Source: CBDDBU01 sp965226045 (GTDB taxonomy: Bacteria; Pseudomonadota; Alphaproteobacteria; VGEJ01). From it: a stretch of DNA of 64,000 bases. How positions within the stretch are numbered: position 1 is the first letter of the stretch; every line of letters begins with the position of its first letter. Under the pieces are notes generated by a model. It was not told the DNA's origin and did not search any database. It worked only from the letters and a program-made list of their open reading frames with translations. Of this stretch, positions 44,457 through 54,010 are shown in pieces. The stretch lies in the NCBI GenBank assembly GCA_965226045.1, contig CBDDBU010000027.1, positions 124,001 through 188,000 of the forward strand, given 5' to 3'. The position numbers and the translations under genes are program-made.

Positions 44457-45185
44457 TTAGGACCGATTCTTGAAGCGCCAGGAGTCGTTTCCGGTCTCGA
44501 TGATCTCGCAGTGGTGCGTCAGACGATCGAGGAGCGCGGTGGTCATCTTGGCGTCGCCGAAGACGGACGGCCATTCGCCGAAGGTCAGGTTGGTGGTGAC
44601 GATGATCGAGGTGCGCTCGTAGAGCCGGCTGACGAGGTGGAACAGCAGCTGGCCTCCGGTTTGGGCGAAGGGCAGGTAGCCGAGCTCGTCGAGGATGACG
44701 AGGTCGCGCCGGGCCAGCTGATCGGCGAGCCGGCCCTGGCGGCCGGCGCGGGCTTCGGCCTCGAGCCGGTTGACCAGGTCGACGACGTTGAAGAAGCGGC
44801 CCCGGGCGCCATCGCGGATGCAGGCCCGCGCGATGGCGACGGCGAGATGGCTCTTGCCGGTGCCGGTGCCGCCGATCAGCACGGCGTTGCGCTGGTTGGC
44901 CAGGAAGCCGCCGACCGCCAACTCGCGGACCAGCGGCTCGTTGACCGGGGTGTCGGTGAAGTCGAAGTCGGCCAGCTCCTTGGCCAGCGGCAGCTTGGCG
45001 CCACTCATCTGGTACTTGATGGATCGCGCCTGCTTGTCGGCGATCTCGGCCTTCAACAGCTCGCCGATGATTCGCTGCATCGGATGCTGGCGCTTGAGGC
45101 CGTCGGCGAGCACCTCGTCGAACGCGTCGCGCATGCCGGCGAGCTTGAGTGCGGCCATCATCTCCAGGACCTCATGGCGCTCCAT
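44457..45185 (-). CDS. istB: IS21 helper ATPase IstB (copy 2)
   Basis: The 242-residue protein is intact and identical to copy 1 (see 26299-27027). Confidence 0.92.
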   Translation of the reverse strand: MERHEVLEMMAALKLAGMRDAFDEVLADGLKRQHPMQRIIGELLKAEIADKQARSIKYQMSGAKLPLAKELADFDFTDTPVNEPLVRELAVGGFLANQRNAVLIGGTGTGKSHLAVAIARACIRDGARGRFFNVVDLVNRLEAEARAGRQGRLADQLARRDLVILDELGYLPFAQTGGQLLFHLVSRLYERTSIIVTTNLTFGEWPSVFGDAKMTTALLDRLTHHCEIIETGNDSWRFKNRS

Positions 45186-46683
45186 GGCCGACCCCCCTCA
45201 AGCGGTCGTAGCGGGTGCAATCGGCCACCGGCTCAAAGCGAAGACGCAGGTTCGCGGGCGTCGGGATCGGCGCCGTCTCGGACGGCTGGCGCCGACGATT
45301 GAGGATGTTGAGCACGACGTCGGCGCTGCACACGCCGCCAGCGAGCGCCTCGGCACAGGCGGCCTCCACCGCCGCCAGCCCATCCGCCAGCACGGCGGTG
45401 AGGATCTCGACCATCTGCCTGTCGCCGTCGTCGTGGCCGGCGAGCCGGACGCGCACGCGACCCAGGGCGCCGGGCAGCGCCCAGTCCTTGAACGGCGCGC
45501 CGTTACGAAGCGCACCGGGCTTCCTCGCCAGCACGGGCACCTAGTGCCACGGGTCATAGACGGTCTGGTCGCGGCCGAAGCGCCGGGCATGCTCGGCGAC
45601 GATCTCGCCGTCCTGGCGGATGACGATGCGATCGGCGTAGGCATGGACCTCGACCGGACGGCCGACGGCGCGCGCCGCCACGCTGTACTTGTTGCTGTCG
45701 AAGCGCACCAGGCAGGTCTTCGACACCGACGCCGGGACCGCGTGGAAGCCGTCGAACGGCCCGCGATAGCCGACCAGGGACGGACGCTCGTCCTCGAACA
45801 CCTGCCAGACAGTCCTGTCCTTGAACACCGGGTGGGGATGACCCCGGGCGTAGGCGACGCACTGGTCCAAGAGCCAGGCGTTGAGCTCGTCGTAGGTCTT
45901 GAAGCGCAGCCGCGGGGTGAAGAACCGACCGCGGATGATCCCGACCTGGTTCTCGACCTGCCCCTTCTCCCATCCCGCTCCCGGCGTGCATGCTGTCGGT
46001 TCGACCAGGTAGTGGCCACACATCTGCACGAAGCGCCGGTTGAACGCGCGCTCCTTGCCGATGAGGACGGTCTGCACCGCCGTCTTCATGTTGTCGTAGA
46101 TGCCTCGCCGGCAGGCACCCTGGAACAGCCGGAATGCCCGGTCGTGGGCGTCGAACACCATCTCCTGGCTCTCGCGCGGATAAGCGCGGACGAAGAACAT
46201 TCGGCTGTGGCACAGCCGGACGTGCGCGACCTTGACCTTGGTCGTCACCCCCGCCAGCACCACGTACTCGTGGCTCCAGTCGAACTGATAGGCCTCGCCC
46301 GGCGAGAACACCAACGGCACATAGGTCTGCGCCGTCGATGCCGAACGGCGCCACCGCCACGCCTTGGCGTAGCGCCGCACCGCGTCGTAGCCGCCGCCAT
46401 AGCCCAGACCCTCGAGGGCTTCGGAGATCCGTAGCAGCGTCAGCCGCTCCCGCTTCGACTTGGTCTCGTTGGCCTCCAGCATCCGCTCCAGCTCGGCCGT
46501 CCACGGCCCCAGCTTCGGCATCGGCTGGACCCGCCGGTCGTAGGTGAACGCCGTCGCCTGCGAACGGATCACCTTGCGCACCGTGTTGCGCGAGACCTTC
46601 ACGTCCCGCACGATCTCCTTGATCGGCTTCCCCTTGACGAAATACTCCCGCCGGATCCGCGCTATCGTCTCCACGACCAACAT
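45172..46683 (-). pseudogene. istA: IS21 transposase IstA with in-frame amber codon (copy 2)
   Basis: Same organisation as copy 1, with the TAG at 45541-45543 after YDPWH and an open frame beyond it to the istB overlap. One visible amino-acid difference from copy 1 is Gly for Arg in YARGHPHP. Confidence 0.85.
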
Positions 46684-46798
46684 CCCCCACCACCTCGTCC
46701 GCCCAAAAACGAGGTGACTTGGACTAGCCAGGCTCAGGGGGTCAAATTTGGACGCCGATCACCCCTCAACAGGGGTCAACTTTGCACGCCGTTCCACA

Positions 46799-47836
46799 GG
46801 CGAGCGAGCGCCGGAGTTCGTGCGGCAGGCCGAGGCGGATGACGGTGAGTATCTCGTCCAGCCCCTCCAGGATGCTGCCCGAGACGCCCGGTTCCTCATG
46901 CTCCAGACGCCGGGCCAGGTTGCGCAGCAGCCGTTCGGCCTTGTCTGCGTCGTCCTGGTCCCAGGCCTGACGGAGCGCCTTCTTGACGCTCGCATGCAAA
47001 TGCAGGGGCAGGCGCTCGATGATGTTACGGCCCTTGTGGACCTGGCAGCGCTGGATGGCGGCGGCCACACCGAAGGTGTTGCGGATCGCTTTGCTGAGCG
47101 CCTTCGCGCCATCGACGATGAACAGCCGGGGCAGCGTCGGATCGAGCCCCCTGGCGAGGAGATTGTCGAGCAAGGCCTGGACGACGACAGTGTTCTCCGT
47201 CGCCCCCTCGACCACGGCCAGGACATGCTTGTCGCCGTTGCCATCGACGCCGATCGCCGCCACCAAGACATGGTCGCCGACATGCAGACCGTCGATCTGG
47301 ATGACCAGCAGGTCGAGCTCCGAGAGGTCCGAGGCAAGCCAGGCCTTCATCTTCTTGCGCGACAGCGCCACAAAGCGCCGGGAAACGGCCGACTTCGAGG
47401 TGCCGTCGCCACGCGCTTTCGCCAGGTCGCCCTCGGGCAGACGGACCGCGCGGTGGTACTTGCGGGTCGGCACGTTCAGCACCATCAGGTTGAGCGCCCA
47501 CTCGAGCAACAGGTTGCCGTCGCGCAGCACCTGCCAGCTCTCCAAACCCACCTCCTTGCCAGCATGGTCGCGAACCCGTGGCCGCTGCACTTTCACGCGG
47601 CCGCCGTGGTAGCCGATCTCGCTCTGCGTATGGCCCCAGCGATAACCCCGACGGTTCCCATGGCGACGATGTCGGGCCCCGCACACGGTCGTGGCGTCCT
47701 CCTCCATCATCTCGGCCAAGGCCTCGACCCCGGCCAGGAGACAGAACCGATCCACGCTGAGACGGACTGCGTCCATCGCGTCTGCCAGCGGCGGCATAGG
47801 AAACGAGGTGGCAAGGGCTTTCGGGCTACTGGAACT
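46799..47836 (-). mobile_element. IS256-family fragment, main part (copy 3)
   Basis: This is an IS256 copy truncated on its left by IS21 copy 2 and split on its right by IS66 copy 2. The transposase frame is missing its C-terminal ~88 residues and is separated from its first ~20 codons. The remaining right end of the element is at 50268-50391. One substitution (Pro for Ser in LNVPTRKYH) separates it from copies 1 and 2. Confidence 0.9.
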
Positions 47837-47917
47837 GTAACTACCCAGGTCTGATTGGCCCGAGCGTTTGTATGTGAGGGATCGTGGGGGTCCGGGCTGG
47901 TAGCGGTGCCGGTGTTC

Positions 47918-49456
47918 TCAGAGGCGCAGTTGGGGGATTAGTTGCATCGGATCGGGATGCACCAGGGTCTGGAGGACGTTCCAGCCTTGCTTTCGGGCGG
48001 TGGCGATGACGGCACGCGTTCTGGCGAAGTTGTAGGCACCCCTCTCGGAGCGGAAGCCACCGGAGATTTTCTGGCGCAGCTTGGCCATTCGGAGGTCACG
48101 TTCGGCCTCATTGTTCGTAAACGGCGTGCGCGGGTCGGTGAGGAATCGCAGGCATCCCTCCTTGTGCTTGCGGAGGCGGAGCGCGAGGTTATGACCGATG
48201 CGGTGTTTCTTTCGTCCGCGCTTGCCGGTCCGGAGCGGCGGCTGCGCCTCGTGGAAGGCGATGGCGTGGTCGAGGATGCGGGCCCAGGCCCGCGAGATCC
48301 GGGCCACCAGGGAGGCGGGCACGTCGCGGCCGTTCTCACGGGAGAAGCGGGTAGCCCTGTGTGCGCGCTCAAGGAGGCGGTGCATGCTCTTTGCCCAGTC
48401 TTCCTTCTCGATGTCGATCAGGGCCTGGAGTTCGCGCAGGTGATGGGCGTTGCAGGCGCCGTGGCGCACGCCCTTGAGGGTGAAGTAGGCGGCGTAATCG
48501 TCATGGATGAGGATGCCTTCGAGGTCCTTTTCGACATCGCCGCGTCCCGCGCCGATGCGCAGGACGGTCAGGAATGGGGTGCACAGCACGTGGAGCCAGC
48601 GGGTACGGGCGGCGATCCGCAGGCCGGTTTCGTCGAGGTGCTTGACCGGGACCGCTGTGCGGATCACGTCTGCGACATGGGCGAGGAAGGGCTCGAAGCG
48701 CCTGGCGGTTCGCCGGCCCATGGCGGTGATCGTGGCTGTGGAGATGGACACTGCGAAGAGGTCGCTCATGAGTTCGGCCAAGCGCTTCTCGGGAACGAAC
48801 TGGGCGTACAGCAGGTAGCTCACCCAGGCGGTGATGCGTGGCCCGTACTGGACCGGGGCGGTCACGCCGTCCGGGAAGACGGCTCCTGTCACGGTGGCGC
48901 AGGCGCCGCAGAGGCAGCGATGGGCGCGGTGTTCGGTGACCTCCAGGGGGCGTGGCTCGGGCACATCGAAGACCTGTCGACAGACGGGCGCGCGGTGACG
49001 GTCGGCGTCCGACAGCGGTGCGCCGCAGCCCGAACAGGCGGAGGGGTCATGATCCACAACATGGTCCGGGCTCTCGGTCCGCGCCAGCGTCGTTCCCTTG
49101 TGGCCCGGCTGGCCGCCGCTTGGCCTGCCGGACTTGCCGCGCTGGCTTCGGGTGCGCCTCTGGGTTCCGCTCTTCTTGCGCAGGCCGTCGCTGGCGGGCG
49201 GCTTGCTGCTGGTGGTGCTGTCAAGCGCCGCGCTCCGCTCGAGCTCGGCGATGCGGTCCCGCAGGGTCGCGTTCTCCCGCTCGAGCGCGGCATTCTCCCG
49301 GACGAGCGCCGTGGCCAGGCGCAACAGCCCCTGGCCCCATTCCCGGAAGGCCTTGACGACTGTGGTTGCGAAGGATGAGGGGTCAAGAAGATCTTGCAGG
49401 CACGCGAAGGCCTCGTCATGGGCGGCGAGGTCCTCGTGCCAGCGCGACAGCGTCAC
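47918..49456 (-). CDS. IS66-family transposase TnpC (copy 2)
   Basis: The 512-residue protein is intact and almost identical to copy 1 (see 42389-43927), with Arg for Trp and Ser for Ala at two positions. Confidence 0.92.
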   Translation of the reverse strand: MTLSRWHEDLAAHDEAFACLQDLLDPSSFATTVVKAFREWGQGLLRLATALVRENAALERENATLRDRIAELERSAALDSTTSSKPPASDGLRKKSGTQRRTRSQRGKSGRPSGGQPGHKGTTLARTESPDHVVDHDPSACSGCGAPLSDADRHRAPVCRQVFDVPEPRPLEVTEHRAHRCLCGACATVTGAVFPDGVTAPVQYGPRITAWVSYLLYAQFVPEKRLAELMSDLFAVSISTATITAMGRRTARRFEPFLAHVADVIRTAVPVKHLDETGLRIAARTRWLHVLCTPFLTVLRIGAGRGDVEKDLEGILIHDDYAAYFTLKGVRHGACNAHHLRELQALIDIEKEDWAKSMHRLLERAHRATRFSRENGRDVPASLVARISRAWARILDHAIAFHEAQPPLRTGKRGRKKHRIGHNLALRLRKHKEGCLRFLTDPRTPFTNNEAERDLRMAKLRQKISGGFRSERGAYNFARTRAVIATARKQGWNVLQTLVHPDPMQLIPQLRL

Positions 49457-50118
49457 GGGTCCTCGGCATCGACGGCCATCATGGCGGCCAGCACCGCGAG
49501 GCGTTCGCCCGCCGGCAAGGCCTTGTAACGCCGGCCCCAGTTGGCCGCCTTACGCTTGATGCGCTGGCGGTCGGTGAAGTTCCGGCCTGCGTAGCTCGCC
49601 CAATGCACCCGGTCGGGCGCGAAGTTGAACCACACGACCTCGGTCCGCACCTGGGCCTGGGTCGTCACCTGCAGCGCCAGACTGCGCCAGCCCGCCAGCA
49701 TCTCGTCATAGAGCGCCGAGGGATGGCCCGAGACCATCACCTGGCAGGGCAGATCCTTGAGCAGGTCCAGGAGCGCGACATGGTCGACCTCCTCGTAGTC
49801 GAAGCGATAGCGCCGTGCCGAACGGCGGGTCGCGTGCAGATAGGGGGGATCGCTGTAGACCAGCTCCGGGCCCAGAAACGGGAACGAGGCCAAAAAGGCA
49901 TGGGCACAGCCATGCACCAACTCGACCGGGTAGTCACAGGCAAAGGCCTCGAGCGCCTGCGCATCGCGGTCGATGCCGATCGAGCGCACGCCCGTTGGCT
50001 TGCGCTTCATCAGCGCACCGCCCCCCAGGTGGCTCTCGATGTAAACGCTGTGCGGCGGCATCAGCGCAATCAGCGCCTGGCACAGACCGCTCGTCGCCTT
50101 CGACCCGAAATATCCCAC
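49453..50118 (-). CDS. D12-class DNA adenine methylase carried by IS66 (copy 2)
   Basis: The 221-residue product is identical in sequence to copy 1 (see 41727-42392), including the DPPY motif. It overlaps the transposase start by four bases. Confidence 0.8.
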   Translation of the reverse strand: MGYFGSKATSGLCQALIALMPPHSVYIESHLGGGALMKRKPTGVRSIGIDRDAQALEAFACDYPVELVHGCAHAFLASFPFLGPELVYSDPPYLHATRRSARRYRFDYEEVDHVALLDLLKDLPCQVMVSGHPSALYDEMLAGWRSLALQVTTQAQVRTEVVWFNFAPDRVHWASYAGRNFTDRQRIKRKAANWGRRYKALPAGERLAVLAAMMAVDAEDP

Positions 50119-50267
50119 GCGCCGCTCCCGTCACACGAGAGCGCAACCCATAGACGCCCGATTCTATGGAGTCAAGAGACGATCAACGACGCGGCGGCGG
50201 AAACCCGGCCCCGGCGACCACCTACATCATCCTCTCGCGGTCAGGAGCGGGGTACCTGGGTAGTTAC

Positions 50268-50391
50268 CTGGAACTACGGATATTCTTTCCCATGGTGTCG
50301 TTCTCCCTCTTGGGTTTGCAGCACCCGGAGCCTAACGGCTCCAGGAGAGCGACACCTACCTCAACTTTTCAACATCGACCGGGACATCTCC
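50268..50391 (-). mobile_element. IS256-family right-end fragment (copy 3)
   Basis: The 124 bases match the right end of IS256 (first transposase codons, upstream leader and the terminal CGGGACATCTCC). They complete copy 3 across the IS66 insertion. The next ~90 bases (50392-50479) hold nothing recognisable. Confidence 0.92.
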
Positions 50392-50479
50392 CTGGCTCCT
50401 TTGTGTCGGTCATTTCATACCCCGCCACATTGCTTATGCCCCTCCAAACCGCGCCGAACCGTGCCCCGAAAGATCCGGC

Positions 50480-50644
50480 TCACCGGGCCGGTGGCTTTCG
50501 CATCGCCTTTCTGCGGAACTCCCACCACGCCCAGATGCCACCGACAATTGCCAGCACGAGTACAAGCACTATCATCGTTTTTATCAGGAAGTTCCAGATC
50601 ACGACGAACAAGACGGCGCCTACGGCGATCCACAAACGAAACAT
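50480..50644 (-). CDS. 54-residue membrane protein
   Basis: The product has an N-terminal hydrophobic stretch (LWIAVGAVLFVVIWNFLI), a second one (MIVLVLVLAIVGGIWAWW) and a basic C-terminus (EFRRKAMRKPPAR). GAAGGGG precedes the ATG at good spacing on the minus strand. The family is unknown. It lies downstream of, and in the same direction as, the DUF1190-DUF350-DUF2491 group but is separated from it by ~350 bases of remnant DNA. Confidence 0.5.
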   Translation of the reverse strand: MFRLWIAVGAVLFVVIWNFLIKTMIVLVLVLAIVGGIWAWWEFRRKAMRKPPAR

Positions 50645-51000
50645 GTTTGCCCCTTCTCTACCGTTCCTGCGTTGGCCCTTCCTCGATCGGCGGGCCGCGT
50701 TGGGTGGGTGATAGCGGCGATGCGGAAGAGCGAACCCTACAAAGTCGCGGCGACCGGCTCTCGTTGGGCCACTCGCGAAGTTGACCCATGTCAGGCGCGT
50801 TGATGCCGAAACGGCGGAGGCGCTCTCCGGCAACCTCTAGCGTGTCGCCGTCGATGGCGCGGGCGCGACCACCTAATTCGGCCCAGGATTGTCGCTGATC
50901 GCGCTCAGCGCGTTAACGAGCGGCGCCACGCCCTTGCGCCCGCGGGCGCGGGAGGAAGACGAATCGCCCTTAGGGACGAACGCGGTGGATTCGCCATCAA
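50645..51000 (-). pseudogene. thermonuclease-like (SNase) fragment in intergenic remnant DNA
   Basis: On the minus strand between about 50890 and 50760 a frame without a clear start reads RARAIDGDTLEVAGERLRRF then GINAPDMGQ. This is the N-terminal core of staphylococcal-nuclease-like proteins (DGDT and the GINAPE-type loop). The expected rest of the nuclease does not follow. The remaining ~200 bases next to the DUF1190 gene show nothing convincing. Confidence 0.4.
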
Positions 51001-51525
51001 TTAGCTTCCTCCACTCGTCGCCCGGGTGCCGAACCCCCCCCGCGCGACAGTGCGGGTGCGTGCGGGGGGCTGGCTGACCTGGGACTTGGCGACCTTGGCA
51101 CGGCCGTCGCTGGACACGTAGCCGACCCCGGTGCCGTTGCTGGTGTACAACTCCCGGCGGCCGCTGGGGCGGTAAAGCGGCTGCGAATAAATCGCCGCCG
51201 AGGCGCCGCGCGGCGCCAGCATATACCCGACCATGAACGGGAACCAGAACGAACCGGTGGAGGTCTGCTGTTGATAACACCGGTTGCTGCCGAAGTCGCC
51301 GTAGCACGTTGAGGACGTCGCGTAACGCGGGGCGATCTTCTCGTGCAACGCCTGGGCCTTGTGGAATTCGGTGCGGCATGTCGACTCGTCCTGAACCCCG
51401 GCCGCGATACACGCCTCTACAGATTCGTAGGTGAGGACTTCTTCCTCTGGTTCGCGGAGGAGGAAATAGGCGACGAGGATCAACGCACCCGCCCCGAGCG
51501 CGGCCATCATGGTCGAGCGGCTCAT
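51001..51525 (-). CDS. DUF1190 envelope protein (YjfM/YgiB-like)
   Basis: A 174-residue protein of unknown function with an N-terminal membrane segment (MMAALGAGALILVAYFLL), a domain with EACIAAGVQDESTCRTEF and two further cysteines, then a Tyr/Gln/Ser-rich low-complexity C-terminus (QPLYRPSGRRELYTSNGTG). In enterobacteria DUF1190 genes sit beside glutathionylspermidine-synthase-like genes (ygiB-ygiC, yjfM-yjfC), and such a ligase is present here at 55412. AAGGAG precedes the start. The DUF350 gene lies 16 bases upstream. Confidence 0.8.
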   Translation of the reverse strand: MSRSTMMAALGAGALILVAYFLLREPEEEVLTYESVEACIAAGVQDESTCRTEFHKAQALHEKIAPRYATSSTCYGDFGSNRCYQQQTSTGSFWFPFMVGYMLAPRGASAAIYSQPLYRPSGRRELYTSNGTGVGYVSSDGRAKVAKSQVSQPPARTRTVARGGFGTRATSGGS

Positions 51526-51541
51526 TGGTCGTGCTCCTTGC

Positions 51542-51955
51542 TCACGAGGTCATGCTGGCGGCATTCAGGATGCCGGCAGCGAGCGACGAGGCGCCGAGCC
51601 ACATGCCGGCGGCGATCTCGTTGTTCTCGATACGCTCCGATACCCGCGGCATCGGCAGCCGCACGAGGAGATAGACGACGATCTGCACGATGAGCGCGAT
51701 CACGCCCCAAACGATCATTTCGAGGATGGTGCTAGAACTGATCATGGCGCTCGCCAGCGGCAGAGCAAAACCGATCATGCTGCCCGAAAAGGCGACCGCG
51801 GCGGCGACCGAGTTCTCCTTGATCAGCTTGATCTCGCTGTGTCGGGTGACATTGGTATAGACGGCGACGAATACGATCACCAGGACGAGGGAGACGACGA
51901 AGAACGCCAGGAATTCCGACATATCCGTCAACAAACCGCTGAATTGCTCGAACAT
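51542..51955 (-). CDS. DUF350 membrane protein (YjfL-like)
   Basis: A 137-residue polytopic protein with about four helices, including FLAFFVVSLVLVIVFVAVYT, SVAAAVAFSGSMIGFALPLAS and VIALIVQIVVYLLVRLPMP, and the YTNVTRHSE-IKLIKENS loop typical of DUF350. AAAGGAG precedes the ATG. The function is unknown; the family is recurrent in PspA/Yjf clusters. Confidence 0.82.
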   Translation of the reverse strand: MFEQFSGLLTDMSEFLAFFVVSLVLVIVFVAVYTNVTRHSEIKLIKENSVAAAVAFSGSMIGFALPLASAMISSSTILEMIVWGVIALIVQIVVYLLVRLPMPRVSERIENNEIAAGMWLGASSLAAGILNAASMTS

Positions 51956-52022
51956 TCAATACTCCTTTGCGGAAGCTCGGCCGGTATTTTTCGGGTTAGG
52001 CCGCCCGTTTCCGATCTTTCCG

Positions 52023-52724
52023 TCAAATGACTTTCAACATGGGCAGGGAGAGGTCCACGCCGACCATGAGTTCCACCGTCTTTTCTCCTTCGTAGGCCTC
52101 GACCGTGATCAAGAGGTACTCATTCATTTTTCCCTGTTCCAGGTTGCGGCCAAACAGCATGACCTGCTGGACGACCTCGTCCGCCTCCTCGGTTTCGGCA
52201 TCCTTGTACACTTTCTCGGTAAACACCACCGGCTCGGCGTAGCCCGGCGTGGTGTCGAACCAAATACGCTCATATTCCGTGCCGTCGTCGAATTGGTAGG
52301 TGGGCGCGCCGATCTTGCCGCCCTTCGCGGTCCATTGCGCCCATTCCCCGTCGCTCCCCGGATAGATGCTTTCGTACGGCACATAGAGGGTTATTTCCTC
52401 GACATGCTGGTCCTCGACGCCGTTGACCGTGAGAATCTGGATCATCGCGTCGTCCTTGTCGTAGTAGCGGTGCACATAGGTGTCGTCGCCGAGTTCGACG
52501 TATCCCTGAGCGACGATCAGGATCGTTTCCTCCGGCAACTCAACATGCAGGTCATCGGCGTGCATGCGCAACGGCAAGGTGTCGATATCGACGGCGGCGC
52601 CGATGCGCAATCCCAGCGGCGTCGGCAATTCATCGTCCTCGCCGCGTTTCGAGAATTTGTTCTTGATATCGCGCACGCCGCTCCTGAAGAGCAATTTCAT
52701 AGTGCCGCCGATCATGTCCACCAT
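52023..52724 (-). CDS. DUF2491 protein (YjfK-like)
   Basis: A soluble, acidic 233-residue protein matching DUF2491. Visible blocks are PLGLRIGAAVDIDTLPLRM, GYVELGDDTYVHRYYDKDD and WFDTTPGYAEPVVFTEKVY. I choose the ATG at 52724 over the longer frame to 52787, which would overlap the channel gene; an ATG at 52715 is also possible. No enzymatic motif is evident. It belongs to the minus-strand Yjf group. Confidence 0.78.
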   Translation of the reverse strand: MVDMIGGTMKLLFRSGVRDIKNKFSKRGEDDELPTPLGLRIGAAVDIDTLPLRMHADDLHVELPEETILIVAQGYVELGDDTYVHRYYDKDDAMIQILTVNGVEDQHVEEITLYVPYESIYPGSDGEWAQWTAKGGKIGAPTYQFDDGTEYERIWFDTTPGYAEPVVFTEKVYKDAETEEADEVVQQVMLFGRNLEQGKMNEYLLITVEAYEGEKTVELMVGVDLSLPMLKVI

Positions 52725-52762
52725 CCCGGGTTTGGCGTCGTGTTGTCGGTGCGAGGCATGGC

Positions 52763-53824
52763 CTAACCCGCACTTAGCGACGGCCAATCGATCTCGCCTG
52801 GCTCGATCCGCCGTGCCGCCAGGAAATAGACGATCGTGCCGGGATCGATCCGGTGGCCCGAGGGCGCGTTGACTGTGAGGTCGTCGCCCAAGGCGCTTTC
52901 GGCGACCCCAATCAAGGTCGCGTCGTGGATTTCCTTCAACGCCGCGAACAGGGCGCCGTAACTCACCGCGCCGGAGTCCTTCGGCACCGTGAGACTAAAT
53001 TGGGTCGGCCCTTCCAGGGTCGACAGCAATTGCCGCTGGACGCGGCTCGAACCGGGGTCCTGGGCCGAGCGCACCATGAGCTCGATGGACAGCGAGACGT
53101 TGCTTTCGGCGTGCGGACAATGGGCCTTGAGGAGTTCGGCGAAACTGTCGTGGTCGAAATAGGCGACGATATGGGCGTCGTGGTTGACCGCGGCGGCTCC
53201 CAAGGCGGCGGCGAGGGTCTCGCTGTCGTCGTGGCCGAGGGCGATGATGTACGCGGCCGTGGCCACACCGGCGCGGGTCAGCACGTCCGGCGTGTTGAGC
53301 TCGGCGCCGCGGACGAAGCGGACATGATCGGGCATCGGATTCTCGACGGCCTGGGCCGTGCACAAGACGATTTCCCGGTCCTTTTCGCCGGTATCGCCGC
53401 GGAGTTGATCGACCATCCGCTGGGTCCGGAAGCCATGCCAACCGAGAATGACGATGTGGTCCGCGAGATTCTCGTAACTCGATTGTCCGCGCACGCTTTT
53501 TCTCCATCGATCAGTTACTTGCCGCAACGCTTTAGCGATGATCGTGGTAAACAGCGCGATGCCACCGGGCATGATCCACAAGACGGTGACCAGTCGTCCG
53601 GCCCATGTCGCCGGCGAGTAGTCGCCATAACCCACTGTGGTGGCGGTGGTGGCGTAGAAGTACCAAAATATCCTGCCCTCGGCAATTTCCTCACCGCCGA
53701 TAAGGGCGACCGCGCCCCATGATACGATGAAATGGCAGGCGGCGAGGATAAATACCGTATCCCAGCTCAGCCCGGTGATCCTGGCGTAGAGGCGTCTGGC
53801 GACTCTCGACAGAATGATGTGCAT
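52763..53824 (-). CDS. two-helix potassium channel with cytoplasmic TrkA-N/RCK-like domain
   Basis: A 353-residue ion channel. Two transmembrane helices (about 21-41 and 76-97) flank a pore loop with the K+ selectivity filter TVGYGD at residues 63-68. The cytoplasmic part begins with NLADHIVILGWHGFRTQRMV, a Rossmann TrkA-N-like domain that usually binds a nucleotide or ion and gates the channel, and a further C-terminal domain follows. It is the first gene of the minus-strand operon and diverges from the DUF2170-PspA genes. AGGTGA precedes the start. Confidence 0.87.
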   Translation of the reverse strand: MHIILSRVARRLYARITGLSWDTVFILAACHFIVSWGAVALIGGEEIAEGRIFWYFYATTATTVGYGDYSPATWAGRLVTVLWIMPGGIALFTTIIAKALRQVTDRWRKSVRGQSSYENLADHIVILGWHGFRTQRMVDQLRGDTGEKDREIVLCTAQAVENPMPDHVRFVRGAELNTPDVLTRAGVATAAYIIALGHDDSETLAAALGAAAVNHDAHIVAYFDHDSFAELLKAHCPHAESNVSLSIELMVRSAQDPGSSRVQRQLLSTLEGPTQFSLTVPKDSGAVSYGALFAALKEIHDATLIGVAESALGDDLTVNAPSGHRIDPGTIVYFLAARRIEPGEIDWPSLSAG

Positions 53825-53953
53825 TTACGTCACCTAAATCAATCGTCTCGCCTGTCGTTGCCAGCCCGCCGCGCATCTGGCCACAGGCCCTTGTCAATCA
53901 CAACTCCCGGCACTATTCCCGGCGGTTCGGCTCCTGTCTCGCGACACAAGGGC

Positions 53954-53990
53954 TTGACTCCAACATTACATGTCATATGTTACGTGTAAT
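53954..53990 (+). promoter_or_regulatory. sigma-70-like promoter with overlapping inverted repeat before DUF2170-pspA
   Basis: TTGACT (53954-53959) and TATGTT (53976-53981) are separated by 16 bases, the best promoter in the window. An inverted repeat ATTACATGT (53965-53973) / ACGTGTAAT (53982-53990) brackets the -10 region with one mismatch, an operator-like placement. The stretch is AT-rich in a GC-rich genome and lies between the divergent channel and DUF2170 genes, so one regulator could control both arms. Confidence 0.55.
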
Positions 53991-54010
53991 GCAACAGAAT
54001 GGTTGGCCTG

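Larger units (their letters stand above)
44254..46798 (-). mobile_element. IS21-family element, copy 2
   Basis: A complete 2545-bp copy (TGTCAATCGG...GTTCCACA). The left flank is the MORN fragment (AGACCTAT) and the right flank is IS256 interior (GGCGAGCG), so there is no target duplication and an adjacent deletion is likely. Confidence 0.9.
47837..50267 (-). mobile_element. IS66-family element with DNA methylase gene, copy 2
   Basis: The 2431-bp element lies in reverse orientation and is inserted in an IS256 copy with the 8-bp duplication CTGGAACT (47829-47836 and 50268-50275). Its own duplication shows that it inserted independently of copy 1. Confidence 0.93.

Noticed and set aside
41578..50267. 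Composite transposon bounded by the two inverted IS66 copies
   Set aside because: Each IS66 copy has its own, different 8-bp duplication (GAATTAAA and CTGGAACT), so they inserted separately.
50873..51412. 179-codon ORF overlapping the DUF1190 gene
   Set aside because: Different frame of the DUF1190 gene with no start signal; only its tail lies outside, in remnant DNA.
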